Below are positions 19,434-27,440 of a stretch of DNA of 42,582 nucleotides, in pieces. Under the pieces are notes generated by a model. It saw only the letters and a list, made by a program, of their open reading frames with translations. It ran no database searches and was not told where the DNA came from. The position numbers were made by a program, and so were the translations under genes. Source of the stretch: Acidimicrobiales bacterium (GTDB taxonomy: Bacteria; Actinomycetota; Acidimicrobiia; Acidimicrobiales; UBA8190); NCBI GenBank assembly GCA_017882995.1, contig JADGOL010000154.1, positions 1-42,582 on the forward strand. Direction: 5' to 3'. Numbering within the stretch: the first letter of the stretch is position 1; every line of letters starts with the position of its first letter.

Positions 19434-20075
19434 TCACAATGCGAGGACCCAGTCCTTGACGATCCCTGCCACCTGGGAGTCCTTGCCTCGCAATCCGTGA
19501 TCCCCACCCTCGAGCCAGACGTGGGTGACAGGCCCCGGGATCATCGCAGTGGCCGATTCGAGCTCTTCCGGTGACCCGAAGGCGTCGCGGGTCCCCGACA
19601 CGAAGAGACAGGGCACGTCGAGGGCCGGGAAATGCTCGATCCGCAGTCGGTCGAGCCTTCCCGGTGGGTGCAACGGATAGCTGACGAGCACGAGGGCCCC
19701 GGCGGCGAGCCCGTCGGCCACCGCCATCGAGCACATGCGCCCACCCATCGACCGTCCCCCCAGAGAGATCCGGCGCGGCGCGACCTGGAGTCTGGCGGCG
19801 AGTGTCCGTGCTGCGTCGACCACGGTGGCGATGAGCACCGGGGCCTTGTCCGGAGCGCGCCGGCCCGCCAACCGGTAGGGGAAGTCGATCCGTTCCACCC
19901 GCACGCCCGACACCGACACTGCTTCGTCGATGGCGACGAGCGCGGGTTGATCGCGCCCCGCGCTGGCACCGGGGGTCAGGACGAGGCCGGCCACGCCCCG
20001 CCGCCTTGCCTTCGGGCTCGTCTTCGGGGCGCTCGGCGTCGGTTTCTTCGAGTCAGCGTTCCCCACGTCGCCCAT
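19434..20075 (-). CDS. Alpha/beta-hydrolase (KANL3/Tex30-like, dienelactone-hydrolase related)
   Basis: LGGRSMGGRMCSMAVADG nucleophile elbow; LFVSGTRDAFGSPEEL; GGDHGLRG. Confidence 0.85.
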   Translation of the reverse strand: MGDVGNADSKKPTPSAPKTSPKARRRGVAGLVLTPGASAGRDQPALVAIDEAVSVSGVRVERIDFPYRLAGRRAPDKAPVLIATVVDAARTLAARLQVAPRRISLGGRSMGGRMCSMAVADGLAAGALVLVSYPLHPPGRLDRLRIEHFPALDVPCLFVSGTRDAFGSPEELESATAMIPGPVTHVWLEGGDHGLRGKDSQVAGIVKDWVLAL

Positions 20076-20129
20076 CCTGGCGCGCCGGCGTCGGTCTGTC
20101 AGCGGCAGGTCTGTCGGGGGGTGGGCCCG

Positions 20130-21506
20130 TCAGGCGGCAGGCCCGGGGGCCAACTGCACGGTGGTGCTCTGCTGTTGGCCCGACGTGTCGATCCAACCCA
20201 GCTTCACCGTCTGCCCGGGATGGTGCCGCTCCATCAAGTTGGTGAGAGAGTTCGCGCTCAGGACGCTCTGGCCGGCGAGCGAAATGATCACGTCCCCGGG
20301 CACGAGGCCGGCGTTGTCGGCCGGTGTTCCGGTCTCGACCGTCACGACGTGGGCCCCGGCGTTGAGCGGGGCGTTGTCGACCAGGACACCGATGAGCGCG
20401 GCGGCCCCGATGTGCACGGTGTCGGAGCCCTGTCCGGCCAAGATCTGCCTGGCGATGGACATGGCCTGGTTGATCGGGATGGCAAATCCCTCTGTTCCCG
20501 CCTGGAACTGGAACCCGCTCGACGCTGCGGTGTCCATGCCCATCACCGCTCCATCGGAGTTCACGAGTGGTCCGCCCGAGTCTCCCGGCCGCAACGAGGC
20601 ATCAGTCTGGACGAGCCCGGTGAGTTGCTCCGTGGTGTTGTCGGACTGGTCGCTGGCGGTGATGGCCTGGTCGAGATTGGTGACGTGGCCGTTGGCGGCG
20701 CTGGGCGTGCCGCCGATCCCCCCGGCGTTCCCGACGGCGGTCACCGGGTCACCTACGGCCAAGTTCGAGGAGTTCCCGATGGTCACGGTCTTGAGCGCCG
20801 TCGCACCCGAGAGCTTCAAGACGGCGATGTCCTGTGTCTTGTCGGTGCCGACCACCTCGCCGGTGTAGGTCTCCCCGTTCCCGACGTCGGTCACGGTGAT
20901 GCTCGTGGCGCCGTCGATGACATGGTTGTTGGTGAGCACGTCGCCAAAGGTGTTGAGGACCATGCCGGTGCCGGCGGCCTCTCCACCGGAGAAGCCGAGC
21001 CGCGTGGTGATGTCGACGACGCCGGGATCCACTTTCAAGGCGACGGTGCCGGTCTCGGACGCGCCCGACGACGGCAACGTGACGAGAGGCGACCCGCTCC
21101 CCAGCTGGTTCTGGATCGTCTTCCGGCCTACGGCGACTCCGAGCAGAGCCACGATGGCGACGAGGGCCGCGATGGCGATGACATGAAGGGGACGGTTGCG
21201 GACAGGTTGATGGGGCGGCAACCAGATGGGAGGTCCACCCCACTGCCCCGGGGTCCAATGGCCACTGCCGTCCCACGGTTGGGACTGCCCCGACGATGCC
21301 CAGGGCCCGGGCGCGAAGTCGCCACCTCCGGGCCCACCGAGCCGTCCACCAGGAGACGGGTCGGCCCACACGTCGTGGTGGCCGAACGCAGGAGGAACAG
21401 AGCCCGGCCGGTTCGCCGGGTTCGTCGCCGGTTCCGAGGAGGAGTCCGACACGGGGGGATCGACCGGTGGTTCGGGTGTCGCATCCGGGTCGAAGGTCTC
21501 GCTCAA
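20130..21506 (-). CDS. HtrA/DegP-type S1C serine protease with C-terminal PDZ domain
   Basis: TNNHVIDGA, QDIAVLKL, RPGDSGGPLVNSDG catalytic motifs; PDZ GTPADNAGLVPGDVIISLAGQSV; TM after proline/glycine-rich N-terminus. Confidence 0.92.
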   Translation of the reverse strand: MSETFDPDATPEPPVDPPVSDSSSEPATNPANRPGSVPPAFGHHDVWADPSPGGRLGGPGGGDFAPGPWASSGQSQPWDGSGHWTPGQWGGPPIWLPPHQPVRNRPLHVIAIAALVAIVALLGVAVGRKTIQNQLGSGSPLVTLPSSGASETGTVALKVDPGVVDITTRLGFSGGEAAGTGMVLNTFGDVLTNNHVIDGATSITVTDVGNGETYTGEVVGTDKTQDIAVLKLSGATALKTVTIGNSSNLAVGDPVTAVGNAGGIGGTPSAANGHVTNLDQAITASDQSDNTTEQLTGLVQTDASLRPGDSGGPLVNSDGAVMGMDTAASSGFQFQAGTEGFAIPINQAMSIARQILAGQGSDTVHIGAAALIGVLVDNAPLNAGAHVVTVETGTPADNAGLVPGDVIISLAGQSVLSANSLTNLMERHHPGQTVKLGWIDTSGQQQSTTVQLAPGPAA

Positions 21507-21608
21507 CGCCCCTCCTCAAGGGTCCGAGTAGACCGCTGCTCCCAGTGACCTTGCGTTGCGGCAGCTTGAGACCCGGTTTGTCCTCCTATTGTGCCCGCGC
21601 CGGAGGTA

Positions 21609-22055
21609 CTAGCCGAGCGGGGCGCCCGAGAGTCGTGCCGAGAGCTGTGGCCGAGACGGGGCCTTCGCCTCGGTGACCGATCCCGCCACGACCTCGACGG
21701 CCAGATCGAAGGATCCGGGCCCCCCGCCCTTGAGCCGCACGTCGTAGGGGCCCGCGGCGAGAGATCCGAAGACCCCGGCGTAGAGCACCCGGCCCCCTCC
21801 ATGTCGTTCCCGCACCGCGGTGTGCCTCCCGAGCCAGGTCCCCGCCCCGGGGCGGATCTCGATCTCCGCCCCGGCCAGGTCGACGTCGGTGTACACCACC
21901 AGCGCACCGGCGTGGGGGCCGATGTCGAGCACCACGCTGGCCTCGCCACTCGGGCCCAGGGGCCCCTCGGGCCCCGGGCCGTCGTCGTGGTGGCGCCCGT
22001 GATTGTGGTGGTGGTCGGGGTGTCGGTGACCGTGGGGTCGGCGGCCCGATCCCAC
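21609..22055 (-). CDS. Hypothetical protein with histidine-rich N-terminus
   Basis: GTG (22055) just after the DUF4331 stop: VGSGRRPHGHRHPDHHHNHGRHHDDGPG...; exact start uncertain. Confidence 0.6.
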   Translation of the reverse strand: MGSGRRPHGHRHPDHHHNHGRHHDDGPGPEGPLGPSGEASVVLDIGPHAGALVVYTDVDLAGAEIEIRPGAGTWLGRHTAVRERHGGGRVLYAGVFGSLAAGPYDVRLKGGGPGSFDLAVEVVAGSVTEAKAPSRPQLSARLSGAPLG

Positions 22056-22057
22056 GG

Positions 22058-23500
22058 TCAACTCGCCGGGACCAAGAAGCCGCTGTGGGGCACCCCGAGG
22101 TACGGGAACGAGGACAGGTAGCTCTCGGTGCCCCTGGCGCTCAGGTCCGTGGCATCGGTCGTGAGGCCCTCGCTGATGGCGGTGGCGGCACCGTCGGGGG
22201 TGAAGCTCGGGTCGACGAGTTTCAAGACCGCGCCGGCCAGGCACTGCAGCTCGATGGTGACCACGTCGTCGGACAACCGGCGGCCGTTGGGGAAGCCGGC
22301 GATGTCGTTGCCGAGCAGTCCGGTGTTGGCCGGGCTCGTCGACGGCGGGATCGCCATGTTGAGGCGCAGCATGTCGGCCTGGGTCGTTCCGGTGAAGTTC
22401 TGGAACCCGGTGATGAGCCCGGGCGGGATGCCCGTGAGGAGGATGGCGACGAGGTCGGCGCGGTTCGGTGCCGGGGGCCCCGCGTTGTACGCGGCCAGGT
22501 TGGGGAACACCCCCGGGTACAGGACCGGGAGCAGCTGGGACAGCTGCGGGTTCGAGTAGAAGGACGCGAACTGGCTGTCGCTCCCGGGTGCCTGGGAGTT
22601 CCAGTAGTCCTTCTTGCCCATGGGGATCAGCACCTCGTTCACGAGGGGGTTCCCCAGCCGCGACACCTGGACGTAGGGCCCGGTGCAGAAATGCGCACCG
22701 GAGTCATCGCGTACCCGGACCTTCTGACGGTATGCGGCGGTCCACACACCGATGACCGAGTTCGGCGACGACGAGTGGCGCGACCCCCGCCAGCCGCTCC
22801 CGTTGCCGGACAACCCGCTCATGGGCACTCGGATGGCGATGCTGTGGACGTTCGCCCCCTTCAACGAGTTGATGCCGGCCGCCATCTGACCGAGCCCGGT
22901 GTTCTGGAGACCGAACGTGGCGTGGTCCTGCTCGAAGGGTCGCAGGATGCCGAGGTCGAAGATGGCCCCGAGGTCGACGTAGAAGCCGTCGGCGCGCTGT
23001 CCCGCGAACACGGTGACGTCGTTGGCCAGGCTGTGCACGGCGGCACCGGCCAGCGCGTTGTAGCTCGGGGTCGACAGAGGCCCGATGTTGCACGGCGGGC
23101 AGGCCAGGGCTGTCCCCAGGACGGTCCGCCGCGAGGAGCCGTGTTCGGTGTCGACCCGGGTCACCGAGTAGGTCTGACGACGGTTCCAGTTGGCGTCGGT
23201 CAGCGACTGGATGGGCCCGGTGTTGTAGAGGAACGTGTCCGGGTTGGTCACATCGGTGTCGAACCTGAACTCGTAGACGATGTCCGCATCGCCGTCGTTG
23301 TCGTTGTCGATGTTGATGGTGTAGAGGACGTCATTGCCGAACTCGTAGAAGTTGGGCCCGCCGTCAGGTCCCTCGAGCGGGACGTAGTTGGCGATGATCG
23401 TCACCGTGTCGGGCTCGTCGGGGCTCACGAAGGCGTACAGGTCGGTGCTGTCTGCGACCGGGTCCTTGGAGATCTCGGGCGCTTCACGGTGCGATGACAT
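22058..23500 (-). CDS. DUF4331 family protein
   Basis: MSSHREAPEISKDPVADSTDLYAFVSPDEPDTVTIIANYVPLEGPDGGPNFYEFGNDVLYTINIDNDNDGDADIVYEFRF. Confidence 0.92.
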   Translation of the reverse strand: MSSHREAPEISKDPVADSTDLYAFVSPDEPDTVTIIANYVPLEGPDGGPNFYEFGNDVLYTINIDNDNDGDADIVYEFRFDTDVTNPDTFLYNTGPIQSLTDANWNRRQTYSVTRVDTEHGSSRRTVLGTALACPPCNIGPLSTPSYNALAGAAVHSLANDVTVFAGQRADGFYVDLGAIFDLGILRPFEQDHATFGLQNTGLGQMAAGINSLKGANVHSIAIRVPMSGLSGNGSGWRGSRHSSSPNSVIGVWTAAYRQKVRVRDDSGAHFCTGPYVQVSRLGNPLVNEVLIPMGKKDYWNSQAPGSDSQFASFYSNPQLSQLLPVLYPGVFPNLAAYNAGPPAPNRADLVAILLTGIPPGLITGFQNFTGTTQADMLRLNMAIPPSTSPANTGLLGNDIAGFPNGRRLSDDVVTIELQCLAGAVLKLVDPSFTPDGAATAISEGLTTDATDLSARGTESYLSSFPYLGVPHSGFLVPAS

Positions 23501-23539
23501 GGCTCACTCCAGTGGTTCGTAGGGGCGGTCGTTGCGGTG

Positions 23540-23596
23540 TTCGACGTGTTGACGTGTTGACGTGTTGACGTTGACGTGATTGACGTGATTGACCTG
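23540..23596. repeat. Short tandem array of TTGACGTG(A)-like units (about 7)
   Basis: ttcgacgtg ttgacgtg ttgacgtg ttgacg ttgacgtga ttgacgtga ttgacctg. Confidence 0.9.
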
Positions 23597-23614
23597 TCAG
23601 GAGTCGGTGGGGAC

Positions 23615-23911
23615 TCAGCGCGCCGCGCGCGCCAATTGGCCGGCGAGTTGCGGGTTGCGGACGATGACCTCTCGGGTTCCGTTGAAGAGGCTGATCTCGC
23701 CGGTCGAGAGATCGCGCACGTGCGCCACCAGTGGCTCGGAGAGATCGGCCGCACCGGCGTCGGCCCCGGCGATCGAAGCGTCCGCGGCGGGGGCTTCGGC
23801 CTCCCCGGCGCTGAGCAGACTGGAAAGGCCCGGGACCGACGACAAGACGCCCGCAGCGGCAACCGCCATCGAGCCCCTGCCGAGAAACGTGCGCCTGGTT
23901 ACTCCGGCCAT
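23615..23911 (-). CDS. Small Tat-signal exported protein
   Basis: TRRTFLGRGSMAVAAAGVLSS twin-arginine signal; mature part EPLVAHVRDLSTGEISLFNGTREVIVRNPQLAGQLARAAR; GGAGG RBS. Confidence 0.8.
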   Translation of the reverse strand: MAGVTRRTFLGRGSMAVAAAGVLSSVPGLSSLLSAGEAEAPAADASIAGADAGAADLSEPLVAHVRDLSTGEISLFNGTREVIVRNPQLAGQLARAAR

Positions 23912-24123
23912 TCTCGAACCTCCACTCCGGAGTGGCCGTCACTTCGACGCCACCAGGGCGCGAACTTCCAGCACTCGGAATCGATCGGCATTTCCCCGGG
24001 CCACGGCTCGTGTTCCGGGGTGTCGGCATCTCTTCGGTGCCAGCCGGTGTTCTGGATGACGCGCACCGGGACTTCGTCATTGTTGACGACTCCGTCACCA
24101 CCGACCAGGTACGATCCCGGCAT
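23899..24123 (-). CDS. Candidate small Trp-rich protein overlapping the Tat gene start
   Basis: 74 codons, GC3 about 77% by eye, 13-nt overlap with downstream ATG; VRVIQNTGWH...HEPWPGEMPIDSECWKFAPWWRR. Confidence 0.45.
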   Translation of the reverse strand: MPGSYLVGGDGVVNNDEVPVRVIQNTGWHRRDADTPEHEPWPGEMPIDSECWKFAPWWRRSDGHSGVEVREWPE

Positions 24124-24781
24124 GCTCCGAACAGAGATCGACGCCGTCCTCGTCGAGGTGCTCCGGGACCGCCGGCTCCTCGCCCATCCCTTCTACCGCC
24201 GTTGGGAGGCGGGAACACTCGAACGCGCCGAGTTGGCCGCGTATGCCGCGCAGTACCGGCACTTCGAGGCCGTTCTCCCCGACGTTCTCGAGCGAGTGGT
24301 CCAGCGCATCGAGGACACGACGGCGCGCGGGCTCGTCCAAGCCAACCTCGACGACGAACGCGGCGTCCCCGCACCTCATCTCGAACTGTTCGAAGGCTTC
24401 GCCGACGCGGTGGGCGCACCCCCCACCGCCGATGCGACACCCGCCACCGCCGCCTTGGTGAGCCTGTACACCTCTGTGGCAGACCGATCACCTGTGGCCG
24501 CGCTCGCCGCTTTGGCGGCCTATGAAGTCCAGGCATCGGAGATCGCAGGGTCCAAGGCCGAAGGACTGCGCCTGCGCTACGGCGTGACCGACGACGGGGC
24601 GCGTTTCTGGGACGTCCACTCCGGGGTCGACGAGCTCCACGGCACCTGGATTGTCGACGCCCTGGCCGGCGTCGCCGTCGACTCCGACGAGGTCCACGAC
24701 GCCGCGTCGGCAGCGGCGGCAGCATGGTGGGCGTTCCTCGACGAGCGCGAAGCGCAAGCGCCCGTCGCCCTCACCTGCTGA
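24122..24781 (+). CDS. Haem-oxygenase-like di-metal oxidase (HDO), CADD/PqqC/TenA-like
   Basis: HPFYRRW, E79..H86, YE(134-135), K145, H166xxxDxxH173 (FWDVHSGVDELH). Confidence 0.87.
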   Translation: MLRTEIDAVLVEVLRDRRLLAHPFYRRWEAGTLERAELAAYAAQYRHFEAVLPDVLERVVQRIEDTTARGLVQANLDDERGVPAPHLELFEGFADAVGAPPTADATPATAALVSLYTSVADRSPVAALAALAAYEVQASEIAGSKAEGLRLRYGVTDDGARFWDVHSGVDELHGTWIVDALAGVAVDSDEVHDAASAAAAAWWAFLDEREAQAPVALTC

Positions 24782-26445
24782 CACCACCCCCGCCTGTCAA
24801 GGCTTCGGGCTCGCAGAAACCCGGCGTCAACCCCAAAGCCAAGGCGGCCCGCAAGGCCAACGCCGCCCCCGGCTCCGGCGCGGCCCAGAAGCCCAAAGGG
24901 TCGGCCCCATCCAAGAAGCCCTCGACCTCCAAGAGATCCCCGGCGGGGGACAAGCTCGCCGACTACCGCCAACGGCGAGATCCTTCGATCACCCCCGAGC
25001 CGGTCCCGTCCGCGGCGCCGAGACGGGGGAGACGAGGCCGTCGTGCCACGGGCCCGGCGCCGATCTTCGTCATCCAGGAGCACCACGCCCGTTCGTTGCA
25101 TTGGGACCTCCGGCTCGAGCGTGACGGCGTCCTCGTGTCCTGGGCGGTCCCCAAGGGGCTCCCCGTGGACAAGAAGACCAACCACCTGGCGGTGCACACC
25201 GAAGACCACCCCATGGAGTACGCCTCGTTCGCGGGGAAGATCCCGCGCGGTGAATACGGCGGCGGGGACGTGATCGTGTTCGACCACGGCACCTACGACG
25301 AATTGAAGTGGTCCGATCGTGAGGTGATGGTCGTCCTCCACGGCCAGCGCACGCAGGGAACGTACGTCCTGTTCGCCACCGACGGCCCGAACCGCAGAAG
25401 TGGCAAAGGTGACGCGGGGGGCGGCCGCTCGTGGATGGTCCACCGCATGGACGACGACCCCGAGGGCTACGAGCCCCTGCCGCGCGACGTCCGGCCCATG
25501 CTCGCCACGTTGGGCGAGTTGCCGAAGAACGACGAAGCCTGGGCCTATGAGTTCAAGTGGGACGGCATTCGCGCCATCTCCTACGTCGACGGCGGGCGGA
25601 TCCGTGTCGAGTCCAGGAACGGCAACGACCTCACCCATTCCTTCCCCGAGCTGCGCGCCCTCGGTGAGCAGCTGGGCTCTCGCCGGGTGGTCCTCGACGG
25701 CGAGATCGTGGCGTTCGACGAGGCCGGCCGTCCCCGCTTCCAACTGCTCCAGCCCCGTATCCACGCCACTGACGCCCACAAGGCGACGGTCCTGGCCGCG
25801 GAGCAGCCCGTCGTCTACGTCCTCTTCGACGTCCTCTACATCGACGGCGAGTCACTGCTCGGTCTCACCTACGTCGAGCGCCGAAGACGACTCGAAGGTC
25901 TCGCGCTGGTCGCCTCGCGCCCCGAGCACTGGACCCTGAGCCCCCAATTCGCCGGACCCGGCGCCGATGTCCTCCAAGCCAGCCAGGCCCAGGGCCTCGA
26001 GGGGGTCCTCGCCAAGCGCCTCGATTCGCCCTACCTGCCCGGCAAGCGTTCTCCGAGCTGGACGAAGGTGAAGAACCTCCTCACCCAAGAGGTGATCGTG
26101 GGCGGTTGGACACCCGGCGTCGGCAATCGTCAGGGTCGACTGGGGTCGCTCCTGCTCGGGATCCCCGACGACGAAGGCCTTCACTACATCGGCCAGGTCG
26201 GCACCGGCTTCAGCGTCTCGACCCTCGACGACCTGGCCGACAGACTCGAACCCCGACGAACGGGGCGCAATCCGTTCGTCACGACCGTTCCCCGTCGCTA
26301 CGAGAACGTGGCCATCTGGGTCGAGCCCACGCTCGTCGGCGAGGTGAGTTTCAGCGAGTGGACCAACGACGGCCGTCTCCGTCACCCGTCATGGCGCGGC
26401 CTGCGCGACGACAAGTCACCCGAGGAGGTGCGCCGTGAGTCCTGA
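24724..26445 (+). CDS. ligD: ATP-dependent DNA ligase with N-terminal 3'-phosphoesterase domain (LigD PE-Lig)
   Basis: PE: FVIQEHHARSLHWDLRLERDGVLVSWAVPKG; ligase: EFKWDGIRAISY (KxDG), LDGEIVAFD, EGVLAKR, WTKVKN; start uncertain. Confidence 0.92.
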   Translation: MVGVPRRARSASARRPHLLTPPPPVKASGSQKPGVNPKAKAARKANAAPGSGAAQKPKGSAPSKKPSTSKRSPAGDKLADYRQRRDPSITPEPVPSAAPRRGRRGRRATGPAPIFVIQEHHARSLHWDLRLERDGVLVSWAVPKGLPVDKKTNHLAVHTEDHPMEYASFAGKIPRGEYGGGDVIVFDHGTYDELKWSDREVMVVLHGQRTQGTYVLFATDGPNRRSGKGDAGGGRSWMVHRMDDDPEGYEPLPRDVRPMLATLGELPKNDEAWAYEFKWDGIRAISYVDGGRIRVESRNGNDLTHSFPELRALGEQLGSRRVVLDGEIVAFDEAGRPRFQLLQPRIHATDAHKATVLAAEQPVVYVLFDVLYIDGESLLGLTYVERRRRLEGLALVASRPEHWTLSPQFAGPGADVLQASQAQGLEGVLAKRLDSPYLPGKRSPSWTKVKNLLTQEVIVGGWTPGVGNRQGRLGSLLLGIPDDEGLHYIGQVGTGFSVSTLDDLADRLEPRRTGRNPFVTTVPRRYENVAIWVEPTLVGEVSFSEWTNDGRLRHPSWRGLRDDKSPEEVRRES

Positions 26446-27427
26446 GGGCCAACGCGTGACGGTGAGTGTCGGGGATCGCGAGCTCCAGCTCTCCAATCTG
26501 GACAAGCCGCTCTTCCCGACGGGGTTCACCAAGGGCGACATGCTCGACTACTACGCCCGCATCGCGCCGGTCATGCTCGCTCATCTCGCCTGCCGACCGG
26601 TGACGGTGAAGCGATTCCCCCAAGGCGTGGACCACAAGGGCTTCATCGAGAAGAACGTCCCCAAACACGCGCCGGATTGGATCCGGACCGTGACCCTGCC
26701 CCGCAAGGGCACCGATCGTTGGGGAAAGCCGGCCACCTCGGCCACCTCGGCCGGCGCCCGGGACACGACCCAATTCGTCATCGTGGACGGCCTCGCCACC
26801 TTGATGTGGTTGGTGAACCTGGCCTCGGTGGAGTTCCACACGCCGATGTGGCGGATAGACCAGAAGGAGCGAAAGGACCACAAGGACCAGCCTCGTTCAC
26901 CCGATCTTCTCGTCTTCGACCTCGACCCGGGACTTCCCGCCACCATCTCGGAGTGCTGTCGGATCGCCCTTCTGCTGCGCGACCGCGCCCGCCAGGACGA
27001 CATCGAGCTCCTTGCGAAGACCAGTGGGTCCAAGGGCATGCAGCTCTACGCATCCGTCGCGGCGAAGCATTGGCCCGAGGACCGCACGAGCACCTACGCG
27101 CATGCCCTGGCCGTGGAGCTCGAGCACTCGGATCCCGACCTGGCGGTGTCCCGGATGGCGAAGGCACATCGGATGGGCCGGGTGTTCATCGACTGGAGCC
27201 AGAACAGCGGAGCGAAGACGACGGTGACTCCCTATTCGTTGCGGGCGCTCGACCGTCCTTCGGTCTCGACCCCGCTCACATGGACCGAAGTCGAAGAGGG
27301 TGCGGAGCGGGGCGGGGAGAAGTTCCTCGCCTTCACCCCCAACGATGTCTTGGACCGGGTCGAGGCCCTGGGCGACCTGTTCGCGACCGTGTCGGACGAT
27401 GTCGGAGGCGCCGCGGGGCGGGATTAG
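26435..27427 (+). CDS. ligD: LigD polymerase/primase domain protein
   Basis: LSNLDKPLFPTGFTKGDMLDYYARIAPVMLAHLACRPVTVKRFPQGV; DLLVFDLDPG; TSGSKGMQLY. Confidence 0.93.
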   Translation: MSPEGQRVTVSVGDRELQLSNLDKPLFPTGFTKGDMLDYYARIAPVMLAHLACRPVTVKRFPQGVDHKGFIEKNVPKHAPDWIRTVTLPRKGTDRWGKPATSATSAGARDTTQFVIVDGLATLMWLVNLASVEFHTPMWRIDQKERKDHKDQPRSPDLLVFDLDPGLPATISECCRIALLLRDRARQDDIELLAKTSGSKGMQLYASVAAKHWPEDRTSTYAHALAVELEHSDPDLAVSRMAKAHRMGRVFIDWSQNSGAKTTVTPYSLRALDRPSVSTPLTWTEVEEGAERGGEKFLAFTPNDVLDRVEALGDLFATVSDDVGGAAGRD

Positions 27428-27440
27428 CCTCGGACGGGTC

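Noticed and set aside
19373-19440. TCACA/GTGAC repeats upstream of the LysM gene as a CRP-type operator
   Set aside because: Repeats are direct rather than the inverted TGTGA-N6-TCACA arrangement; no convincing dyad.
19632-21548. 638-aa plus-strand ORF
   Set aside because: Antisense shadow of the alpha/beta-hydrolase and HtrA-type protease genes; no domain motifs.
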